Assembly: GCF_036320965.1 (NCBI RefSeq)
Contig: NC_092269.1
Coordinates: 33,165,343-33,229,342 of the forward strand
Direction of reading: 5' to 3'
Source of the DNA: Panulirus ornatus
Taxonomy: Eukaryota; Arthropoda; Malacostraca; Decapoda; Palinuridae
DNA length: 64,000 nt
Positions within the stretch are counted from its first letter, which is position 1. Every line of letters begins with the position of its first letter. Made by a program: the position numbers and the translations under genes. The notes below the pieces were generated by a model. That model was not told the origin of the DNA. It saw nothing but the letters and a program-made list of their open reading frames with translations, and ran no database searches. This document shows positions 1-12,300 of this stretch, in pieces.

Positions 1-107
1 GAAAAAAAAACTTTCTTAGAGTAATGATGGTTGGAATTTTCATACATTATCATGTATCTTTTGTTCTCATTATCACTATATATGTTTCTGTATTTATACC
101 ATAACAG
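1..107 (+). other. end of an upstream intron of the loco/RGS12-like gene
   Basis: AT-rich sequence ending in a pyrimidine-containing acceptor with AG at 106-107. The next base opens a frame that starts inside an RGS box, so earlier exons of the gene lie upstream of the window. Confidence 0.8.
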
Positions 108-329
108 GAATTTTTGAAAAAAGAATACAGCCATGAAAATATATACTTCTGGACGGCATGTGAAAGGTATAAGCGGCTCTCAAACGCGGATGAGCTTCGT
201 GCTATGGCTAAAGAGATTTTTGAAAGACATTTGTATAGTGGTGCTCCTGAACCTGTTAATGTTGACTCTCAGGCAAGACAGGATACTGAAGATGGTCTTC
301 ACTCTCCAAACCAGTTTTTGTTTGACCAG
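108..329 (+). CDS. loco: loco exon a: RGS box, central part
   Basis: 74 codons, phase 0 at both ends; acceptor AG at 106-107, donor GT at 330. It begins EFLKKEYSHENIYFW, the core of an RGS domain, and continues to VNVDSQAR. The asparagines in the HENI and PVNVD segments sit where RGS proteins contact G-alpha. A frame running on past 329 to 473 is intron read-through. Confidence 0.92.
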
Positions 330-3300
330 GTGATGAAACCATGTTTTTGTATTAACTGTATGAATTTAGGGAAAAGCTGTTTGTTTAAAAGCACAGTAGT
401 GGAAATGAAAAAGTGGAGAATACCTGAGTCACAGGAGATTTCTTTATTTACAGAGATGAAACATATTCTCTAACAGTTTCATCTCTTACAATATTATTGT
501 CAGTGAAATATTAAATTTAAAGATGCAGTCATAATGAAAACCAAAACAACTTTTATGAAGAAAAGGTTATGATAGATTACGTAAGTTATGTAATTTATAT
601 AACATTGGTTAAAGTTTATTCATATATACTGTGTATGTTGGTGCCATAAAGTTGTTTTACTCAATTTTTTGTTCAACTCTTAATCTCTTTGGTTCATCAA
701 GGAAATGGAATGTTTGATGAAGAACTTTTGACAAATTATAGTTAGAGACTGGATGTTGCAAATAAGACCATTGTTGATTTGTTCCTGATACTACATCATT
801 AAGATGAGTCAGTTTACATCTGCAGATTAGACAGCTTTGGTGACAAACTCAGGAAAATGTTGTCTGAGTTTGGGAGAATGAATGCAATGGAGGATTTGAG
901 AGTTAATATGACAAAATAAGTTGATGAGGTTTTGGAGGGAGCTGTATAGATTGATTTGATTGTGAGCTTGAATGTGGACACCATAGTGAAAATAGTGTTT
1001 AGATACCTTAGAGTGGACATGGCAGTAGCTGGAACTAGGTGAGTTGAAGTAAATCATTAGATTGGAGAGGGGACAAAAGTCTGAATGCATTAAGGGCAAA
1101 GAAGGGTATCATACCCTGACAATGTTTTGTGGGTGCAAGCCTTTATCCCTGAATGCAGAAGAAAGGGAAGATTGTGAACTTGTTTGAAATTTAATGCCTG
1201 GGGACAATATATGGTGTGGGGAGAGTTGATCCTCTAAGGAATGACAATGTATGAGAGATGTATTTAAGTGCGCTGACCAGGATGTGCAGTGGTTTGCATA
1301 TATGGAGAGGATGAGTGGTGAGAGACTGACTGAGAGGATGTATGTGTTTAAAGGAAACAGAGAAAGGCAGAAGGGGAGATTAAGAATGAAATGGAAGAAT
1401 GGAGTGATATATGTTTTGAGTTGTTAGGTTCCAAAGATTAAGAAGAGTGAGAGGCATACCTAGAGTAGAACATATTGGAGTGATATAGTATACAGCTAGT
1501 AATGTGTTATTTCTGGGCTGAGGGAGGGCATGAAGTGGTTGTAAGAAACCACAGAACAGTCTAAGGCATTTTGGCTGTTAATGGATGCTTTGGTTTTGAT
1601 ACATTATATATAACAAGAGTGGATGTGAACAAGTGAGGGCACCACTTCTCATCAATTTCTGGTGCTACCTTGGTAATGCAAGAAAACCAAATGTGAATGA
1701 AGAAAAAAAAAATTGGAAAAATTATTTTGCCATTCTTTATCACTATAATCAGCATTATAGCGTGGTGTAAACAAGGGGTAAGATGTGGTTTCTCATAAAA
1801 TGTTATTATTTTTTTGGATGTGGTTTCAGAGCAAACTATTATGTATAGATGTTCCACTCCATTAGAAGACTTTACTTTATATGAATGTATATAACATTCA
1901 TGTTTGTTACTACTGTTGATCTTGTGATGAAAGTGAAGAATGAGAAGGGATTTATTGCAAGCAGTAGATGCTTCTGTCAGTGTAAGACAATTAGTTTTCC
2001 ATTTTAATGTATATCTGAGAATAAAGTAGGTAACCTTGAAATTACCAGTCACTGAATATTCTCTACACAAGAGTGTGCTTACTTGATAGAAGAGACTGTA
2101 ACTTATCATATATTGCTTTTACCATATATTAGGTACACTGTTCCCATCATTCAAATTAAAGCAGTTCATGTCTAACCTTTCTTAAACACTTTCTAGCAGG
2201 TCATATGTGCATGGAATCTTAAGAACCTGTCAACAATACTCAGATTATATGACTGATACTGCTACAGTATTGTTTATTGACTTCTTTTTTTTCTTTCCTT
2301 ACAGGCCCAGAAGCAGATATTCAATCTCATGAAGTTTGACAGTTATTCACGGTTCTTGAAGTCGAGTCTTTATAAAGATTGCGTATCTCGAGACATGAGA
2401 GGTCAGACTCTGCCTTACCCTGGGGATGATACCCTTGATCCTGACCTTAGGATTGCACAAGAAGACTCCCATGTTAAGGTAATTGAATTTTGAGGGTGTA
2501 TGGAAGTATGAATTGTTTAAATATGAAAGATTATTATGGTATGGGACTAGTTTTGCCAATTTGATTTGATGCATCAGGGCAAAGCTATCTGATCCATTGT
2601 ACAAATGGAGTGATGCCTGTTGTGATGTTGCTGTTTTTTGAAAATGCATCACAATATTCACCCTGAAGTCCATATAAAAGAGTAGCCAAAAGTCTTTTCT
2701 GTTGTGGGCATTTTCCCAGGAGGAGGGAATATTAAGGGGTAGAAGTTTCTGAGAATATATATTGATAAAAGATATTCACATGGCTGTATATCAGTATATA
2801 GTGACTTCATTCATTTGAATATTTTTGTGTTACCTCTACATGCTTTACACTATTTTCAAATGCTTACACATGTAGTCTCAAATGATTTTTGCAAAGCATC
2901 TTGTTCTGTAAATTTCAGAGTGAGCATTTAAAAGCATATTTTTGTTTAATGAAAGATAACAGTTTCATTGTTTTGACTGCTAAGGTGCCATATACGATAC
3001 TGTGAGCTGTATATGGTCTGGGAATTTGATAATCCTGGGCAAAGTAGATAACAGAGTAGTGAGAGGAAGAAATTATTGGCAACTCTGGCAATGTTTCCAC
3101 ATCTTTTGTCAATATTTTTTTTAAACTCTGATGTGTATAGATAATGTTTGAAATAAGGCTTTCATGCATCAGATTGTATTTGTGGAATGTATTTGTGAAT
3201 AAATCCTATTACTTGCATATTTTATATCTGGCACCATTGCACAGTCGTAGATTTCTGATGACATGCTTTGCCATCTCAGAGACCCTGTGGCATTAAGAAT

Positions 3301-6300
3301 GGAGGGATGCAACTTTTGCTTTCTATTTTATGTTTGATATTTTTTGCTTTTTCTGTTCAGGACAATGTTTTTCCTCAATAACTAACCATGGGTCCTGAGT
3401 TGTCCCAGCAAGAAAATGCCCATGTTCTTGCTAGGAAGCAAAAAAATGTGTGAACTAACGAGATTTTATACTGTCAGAGCCAAGTTCATTGTCTGCACTT
3501 TTGTGTTTTCGAAAGGTGGACCAGGGTGACTGATAACCTGGTGAACCATAAGGTATTTTCAAACCTTAATGCAGTATTAAAGAATACCTCTGGATCCTTG
3601 ACCAAGAGTTATGGCTTTAATGATAAAATGCAAATGATAAAAGGAGAATTTATACTTGCTATGAATTTTATTTATGTCATAGAATTCATATAAAGGATAT
3701 TTTGAATTTCACAGAATTTAGTATCATGAAATATGATTACTCTTTTATACTTTAGGGAACCTTAGGGTTCCTTGGAACCCAGTTCAAAAACCACTGATAT
3801 AGAGATTACAGCAGATAAGTTCTTTCAGTTGCTCCCATTAGTTTAGTGTTTTGTGTCATTGTTGTATGTGAGATCTATGTACATTTTCTAAGTGGATTTG
3901 ATTGCCTTGAAGGGTGATTCAGCAGTACTCTGCTTTAGAGAATGTAATTTCCTTGAAGAATGATATCGGTGATTTTGCTTTTTTATTCTTGAAGGTCTGT
4001 AAATCCAGTCTTTCACCTTATTAAAGAGCTAACAGTTGCTGTTTTAATAGTTAAAGTTGTCATACATAATTACTATATCGACTCTTGCAACTCTCTTCTG
4101 GTGAGTGAAGGCCTATAGCTTTTTGTCTGTCCTGGTAATTCAGCTGTTTTAATGAATTAGTGTGGAAGAACCATTCGACATTTTCTCGATCAGCTTTTTT
4201 TATAAGCACATTTACCTTTTCCTTGTGTCAGTGAGGCAACATCAGGAACAGATGAAAAAAAATGGGCTTCTGTCCTCACATCCATTCTCTAGTTATCATG
4301 TGTAATGTACTAAAATAACAGCTCCCTATCTACAACTAGGCCTCAAAGACCTTTCTGTGGTTCTCCAGCCACTTCATATGCATATTACTCAATGTTATGA
4401 TGTACGCACACACAGGTATCCCAGTAGGGGGTGAAATTAATTGCTTTGAATTGTGTTTTTTTTAAGTCCTATTCCTCAATCATTATTCTCACCTTTTTTT
4501 TTTACATCTTCATCAGTAATTTTGTAAAACAACATTGGGGACATGACACACTTGTCTTAAAAAGATTGCTTTTTGATATTTTGTGAAATGTTGGGAGAAA
4601 AAGATATTGTCTTGTGTCTTGTAAATAGCATTACATTTTCCCATTTGTAAATTTTTTACTGAAGCAAAGTAGCTTCAAGTAAGTGATTGTCCCTTGCCAG
4701 AACTTCACCTGCAACCACATAAGATTAGCAAGCTCTCAGTAGGGGTTTTATGGCTAGACTGTTTGTTCATTACTGTCAGTCCTGACAAAACCATCTTTCT
4801 TTTTTAAAGAAAAGAAGGGAAATTTTTCTGACTCCAATGACATCCCTCTAATCCATAGATTTTAAACATTTTTATCATCTCCATCATATGTTTTTCCCTA
4901 GTCTGTAAATGGTACACAAGCTTTTTTTCCGTTTTTCCACTCACTTTTGCAGTAATTATCTGATACAGTGCTTTACATCAAATTGTTTTTCCCACAGTTA
5001 AAGAAAAGTAGATCTGATGCAGATGAACGTCGGCGAAAGTCATTGTTGCCATGGAATCGTAAAGATCGTAGCAAGAGCAAAGATAGAGGAGAAGCAGAGT
5101 ATAGACGAAGGAAAAAACAAAATCAGCGGAATACTTCAGATTCTTCTAGTATTCGTTCAGACATAAGTGGAAGTCGCACATCTCTAAATTCTTCAGATTT
5201 ACCACTAGGGAGAAGAGCTTTATCCAAAGAAGTGAGTGTGTGACAGATACTGAAGATGTGCAGCTTTTCTTCACTGTCATGAAGATTGTAACTTTTACAT
5301 GGGCCACTTGAAATAACAAGTATTGTAAGAAATAGGATGTAACCTTTATGAAAGTAATGTTATGATTAGAATAATGGGTAGAATGAGGAATGTTATGTTT
5401 TTTGTTGAAGTCTTTTGAAAGGCACATGGATGAAAGTTTTTTGGAATGGTATGATAACACATCTGGTAGGTGGTGAAGAAGATATACAGTAGTACAGTCA
5501 AGAAGAAGAAGTTGAGTGTGGGAGAGATGGATAGATGTAGAGAATTTATTAGAGCTATGGATATTTCAGATGAAGATGTAGAGAAATAATGGGTTATTGT
5601 TTGAAGTGGAAGCATTTTGATCAAGGAAGTGGTATGAATGAAGATGTTTCTCCTAGCATTATGCATACAGTGAAAAATTAAAAAGCACTTAAAAATGTGG
5701 AAGTTCATGGTTCACTATCACATAAAGGGAATAAGTTTAGGATATGTCTGGTAGATTTATACCTGTTCCTTCCCAAAAGAAGGAACAGAGAAGGGGGCCA
5801 GGTGAGGATATTTCCTCAAAGGCCCAGTCCTCTGTTCTTAACTCTACCTCGCTAACGCGGGATTTGGCGAATAGTATGAAAGAAAAAGATATATGTAATT
5901 ACTTTTTTTTCATACATATTCGCCTTATCCCGCGTTAGTGAGGTAGCGTTGATAACAGAGGAGTGAGCCTTAGAGAGTATATCCTCACTTAGCCCACCTC
6001 TCTGTTCCTTATTTTGGAAAATTATAAATGAGAGGGGAGGTTTTCCTGCCCCTTACACCCTCCCCTTTTAGTTGCCTTCTACGACAAGCAGGGAATATGT
6101 GGGAAGTATTCTTTCTCCCCATCCTCATGGATAATATATGTATATAATACGTACATAGGGAGCAGGGGCTGGGAATCCTCCCCCCCCGTTTATGATTTTC
6201 CAAAAGAAGGAACGGAGAGTTGGGCCACTTGAGGATATACCCTCTAAGGCTCACTTCTCAGTTCTCAACGCCACCTTGCTAACACGGGATAGGGAGAATC

Positions 6301-9300
6301 TGTACGAGAAAAAAAATGTATGTATACATACATGTACATATATGTGTATATGAGTGGATGGGCCATTCTTTGTCTGTTTCCTGGTCCTACCTTGCTGACG
6401 TGGGAAACAGCAATTATGTATGATAAATGAATTTATAATATATTTATGGAAATTTTTTAAGAGGTTAATGGTTTTGGTTGTTATCAGTTTTTATAGATTT
6501 GAAAGTATTACATAAGTTTAAGTTTTTACACAAAAGTTTAGTATTCATTTGAGCATATTTATGAAATCAGAATGATATTTCATGAGTTTCACATATTGAT
6601 TCCTTTAGTTTTTCTAAAAATGTTGTGCATTAGGTAAGGTTTTTGAATGAAAAATAGGTCCCTCCCCACTTACCAACATATGTTATAACTTCTTATTTCA
6701 CTGCTGTATTATCTTTCCAGTTGCATTTTTTCTTTTTTCTTTTTTTCTTATCTTAGGGCAAACACTTAATAGTTTCCATGTTTATATTTCAGTCACTCAC
6801 CAGTGGCGAGTTAGGAAGCCTCAGTGGGAGTGAGGGTTACAACAGATGTCGTGTAATCCTGCCTGACTTGAGCAACTCTGTGGTTGCTGTTCGAAATGAT
6901 GAATCCATACAAGTGCTATTGACACGATTACTAGAGCGTCGAGGGATCACCTACTCTACTTTTGATGTGTATCAGCACAAGACAGACAAGGTATTGCATA
7001 AGATTAACTTGAATCACGATGAAGAATTAAAATCATACAAAAATTTATATTCTCTCATTGTATTAATTGAACTCACAGTAGCTAGACTTATTATACAGAT
7101 GGATATTTACCCACTGTTTTTTCATTCTTATCAGCTGTTAGATAAAAATGAAGACAGCTCAGTACTGGGTGGTATGGAAGTTCGACTTGAACAAAGAATC
7201 CTCTTTCGTTTAGACTTACCCAACCGCAAGACTGTATGTGTTAAAGCCAAGCCAAACAAGGTAACTCAGGATGTCCTGAAACCCATTCTTCTCAAGTATG
7301 GATATAAGCTGGACCTCATGTTTGTTCATAAGGTAATTATCATTTTTCAAATGTAAAACCCTCTTCTTTCTCATCTATCAAGAGTGTATGGTACATGAAA
7401 TTATTCTTGTTTGTTGGGATGTTTCTCTGCCTGTCTTCCTTTAGATATATGTTCCTCTCTTCCTTTAGAGATATATATAGGGGAGGAATGTTTGATTATG
7501 ATTAAGGAAAGAGTAAGAGTTAGTGTTTGCTTGCATTTTCTCTGTACCATGATTATTAAGTCTTTACATTCATAGACTAGAGAACATAAATTTCTGTGAG
7601 ATGTATTATGGACCGTTCATTGATTGAAAGTAATGAAATCGTGAAAGGTGAAATTTTCTGTAAGTTGAAAATGCAGATTATTAGGATTATAAGGATGATA
7701 AAATTGTAGCTTGCTCTCATGTATCCCTTCATTGCCACTGAAATATTACCATGAATGTTTTGATATGTTTCTTGCAGAAATTAGGATAAGAATGATTACA
7801 ACTTTTATACCATCATTGATACCTGCTACATGCTCTTGTGTTTTTAGAATTTTATCATTTTGTTTTTATTGTTGTGATCATGTATCAGAGTTTTTTAATG
7901 AGAAAGCCTTTATTTTTCAGGTTGGAGAAGAAAAAGGAGTAAATCTTAAAAGCCATATTAATGAGCTCGATGGTGATAGACTTGTGGTGCAAACTAAAGA
8001 GGAAGTCAAAGGTGAGACATGTGTAATTGTTGTATCTTTTTCATATTGGTAAAGTAAGATTGTACCCTTTGAGATAGTTGGGCTGTTGTAGTTGATATAA
8101 TTTTGACTGATGAGTAACAGGAGGTTGTGGATGAATTCAAGTATTTGGGAGTGATGCTCAATAAGGATGGTTATGGGAAAGCTGAAGTTGACAGAAGGCT
8201 ACTGGAGTTAGGCTGAAAGCTTTGTTGAATGGAAAGATTGTACCCTTTGAGATAGTTGAAATTTTGTAGTTAATGTAATATTGACTGATGAATAATAGGA
8301 AGTTGTGGATGAATTAAGTATTTGGGAGTGAAGCTCAATAAGGATGGTTATGGGAAAGCTGAAGTTGACAGTAGGTTCCTGAAGTTACATTAAAAGCTTT
8401 GGTGAATGGAAAGAGTTTGCGTTAGAATTTACTGGGAGTTTGCATTGGAAGTAATTGCCCCAGCTCTGATAAATAGTTATGGAAATGAAGCACATCTAAA
8501 TAAGGATAGACAAGAAATGGAATCAGCAGAGATGTAGAGATGAAAAAGATGTATATATGAGGATATATGGTGCTGAGAAATCACTAAAAAGTCTTTTAAG
8601 ATGGTTTGGATATGTTGAACAATTGATGGATATGTCAAAAGAATATTGAGTATAGTTGACATCATAAAGAGAAGAGGTGGACCACAGAGGAAAGGTTTTT
8701 AAGTTGAAGATTTCAGTTCACTGAATGCAGTGGAACCATATTGTATGGAGGTAAAGATGTGAATGAGATGCTGATCTGAGGTAATAGATCAGCTTAGTGT
8801 TTAAAGTGAAAACTCAAGAAACACTGATGTGACTAGAAATTCATGTATTTAAGTAAGACACTGGACTTGGATTGTGGATGTGTATGTGTGAATGTAAAGG
8901 CTTTAGGCACCTGATCCTCTGTATTTGAAGGAAAATTAAAGGTTGATTAATGAATATGTAATTGAATAGAAGTTGAACAGAAATAAGGGGATTTTACTTA
9001 TCATAGACATGTATTAGTGACAAGGAGGCATTGTATTTTTGGTGGTGCATAGATCAGCATTTTACTCATTAATACACCTGAACCTTTTCATTTGAAAGGA
9101 AACTGAGGGCTTATAGATGAATAGGTAAATTGATTGAGGTTGTAGAGAAATGATGCCATTTTGAATTCTGAATTGCTTCTAATAAGGGATTGTAGGTATC
9201 ATAGACATAACGTCTCTTCGATGGTGCACAGATCAGCATTCTACACTTTCAGACTGTTTACCCTGAAAAGGACATGAGATTCTGAGACGTATACAGGATA

Positions 9301-12300
9301 TGCCTTATTCCCATTTACCTGAAATCCTCACATATCTGAAATAATTATATCCTGATGCATTTTCAGTTGCTTGTCATGTGTCATAGGACTGTTTCTAAAC
9401 TTCTTCCTTTCCTTCTGCTGTTCATTGTTGTTCAAATAGTTATTGCTGAATCTTTTTATAAAGATTTCCGTTTGTATTTTCCTATAAGAGGTACTAGGTG
9501 TTTAGGTTATTTCCATAGACAGTACATATCCCCTTTTCATTGACTGTTGCTTGAGATGGTTATGTAAACAGACCACCATCATGTTAGGGAAATACATATA
9601 TCTTGTACATCAAGATACTTCTGTCTCAGACAAAAATCACATGTAAGTAATTGAATACTAGTTTCCATATGAGAAATTATGATTTCATGTCTTTTTGGTT
9701 TGATAGTGGGACTGTTGAGGTTGTTTTTGATTTAGCTTTTCCATTTATTTCAGGACAATAAATGGTATGGATTCAGAAGCCGTCAAGGGATTAATTATGG
9801 AGTGGCATAAATGCAAGTAATTCTTATCAACAACTCTATGATTGCCATTGTAATTCAGCAGCTTTTTTAGGGTTGTGGTGATAGGTGAGGTAGCTTATTC
9901 TACATAGATGTCAAGGCTGTTTTCAGACACTCTTTAGATCTTTATATTAATTCAGTCACTTTTCAAGACTATTCCAGAATTAGTTTCAAAGGGCCCAGAT
10001 GCCATTCATTAAAGTTTTTGTCCTCAAAGGAAACCAGAGTGAGAGGTCATAAATGTCCTTATGATGGTGAGATGATCAGCCTAATACACGTTTTCTTCTT
10101 TTGTAAGGGAAAACAAGGAAGCTGCAAGTAGCTGAACCTAGATAGATAATAGCATGAGAGACAATGTCTCTCATTATTTCCTCTGTCTATATGTAGATTG
10201 TAAATATTTTAGGATGAAAACAGTTTAGACTGTTACCCACATTAATTCATGCCTTTAGTGAGCAGTTTTGGTAATCTCTAGGATTCTTTGTCTTGTCTTC
10301 CAGTTCATAGTAACCTGAGGTATTCTTCTTGTGTTCTAGTGTGTCATAAGGTCATCTTTCTCAATAATATTGCACTTACTACCACACCTCTCATTTAAAC
10401 TGTCTTTAGATGTGATCAACTCGTTCCACATCACACATAGTCCTCAGATGTTTTGTTTCTAATACATCCACCTTCATCTTTTCTTTAGCATCAGGGCTTA
10501 AGACACATTCGTACAGCTTTCTTGGCACTATCTGTCTTTGCTCTAGCACATATTGACCATTTCATCCCCATACTCTTCTGTGCTACTGGGACAGTATCCC
10601 TCTCTGTCACCCTATAATTCACTTTGTCCCCCATGGTTCCTTCCACTGCCAGGTCAAGCATATGTTTGCATATTATTTAAGAAAACTTTTTTTTTATTCC
10701 TATACTGCAAGTTGCCAGTGTACGTTGAGGATGGATTCCAAGAAACTGTGATGTTTGTTCAAACCAGTGTTAATCAGACATGATATTTCTTTAATCTCTA
10801 GAGTTATAACAGGAATTTTGTTCCCAAGGCAATTTTTTTTCACCCTAACCTAATTCACACTTCATTTGATTACATAGTAGATACAAAAACAGATCAGTAT
10901 AAAATTCTAATAAGATATTCAGAGACAATGTAATGAACACAGTTACAGGGATGCTCACAAAATTTTAGGATGTAGATTGCTTGTCCAAGATGTGAGTTAT
11001 GGGTATGGAATGGAGAGATTGCAGGAAGGGAGAGGCAGGCCCACCTGCCTTGTACTTTGAAGGTGTAGAATCTTAACCCTTTATGATGTGAAGTGCACTT
11101 CCAAGAGTAACCCCACTTAGCAGTTTCTTATCCAAAGTGATGTAACCTTTTGGCTAGATTACTTGGAGGAGTACTTTCAATATGTTTTTCACTCATGGTT
11201 AAGGGCTTATTAAAAGTTGGATGCAAAAATACTGTTTATTACACTCGTGAATAACCACTAAGATATTGACAAAAAGTGAAACATATGAAACTAAGACAGG
11301 CAAAGTGACACCATGCATCATTTCCAAGGAAGTGGGCAGTGTTGTTGTTTCTACATTTGCAGGAGTTACAGCAATGAGACATTGTTGCCTCTACACTGGC
11401 AGATGGGTAGTTGAAGTTCATGCTACACAGGTGCACTTGGCACATGATTTAGAATTATGTTATGTTGGCTTAAGTTGACTTACTTAAAACATTTTTCTCT
11501 AATTTGTGAATGACATTCTACCAAAGTAACACGAATAAATTCAATGTAAGTTGGCAACTAGCTTAATTCAGGAATTCTTAATGAATTGATGCTCAAATTT
11601 ATAACACTCATATTAGGGAAATGCAAATATCATGGTGTACAAATAAACACTTTGGTACAAGAGGGTGTGAGCCATCCTAGTACCCCTGAGGTGAACAAGG
11701 TGCATACAGCTAGCAGAGATATTATAGATGTTGGGAGACTAGGTAAAATGAAGAGGGGCCTCATTACTTTTGTGGTAAACACAAGGAGTATCAGGGGTCT
11801 GCATAAAGCCATGAAGTGGAATCAGTACCTCATTAATTATGGTTTTAGGATGAGCATCAGCACTGATAAGAAGGTTCTTGTCTAGTTAATATGATAAAGA
11901 CTGCATTATAAGATTAAGAAAGTCATGTTTTGATAACAAGATGAAAGAGTTTGTGAATGGAGTGCCATATGAGTGAAATTTGGTTTCATTATCTTTCACA
12001 TGGTGAACAATATTTTGATTATCAATACATATTAGTCTTATTCCTTATACCACCATTTCCCTAGGATTCTATAGGTGGGTGCATGGAAGTTTGAATGACT
12101 TGTGACAGGTACTTCAGTTATTAGCTTCAAAAAGCCTGTCCCAGTTTTAATCAATTGTTGTATATGCATTATAAACCACAAAATTGATTCTGTTGTGAAC
12201 TTGTGGAAGATATTGATTTCACACCTTGCTGCCAGATTTTCTTTAAAATATGATAGAAAGTGCACAGTAGTGATAGAAAGTGCACAGTATGCCTTTGGAT

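Noticed and set aside
1561..2109. 182-codon minus-strand frame inside a loco intron
   Set aside because: Composition typical of AT-rich intron sequence; no domain or splice signals.
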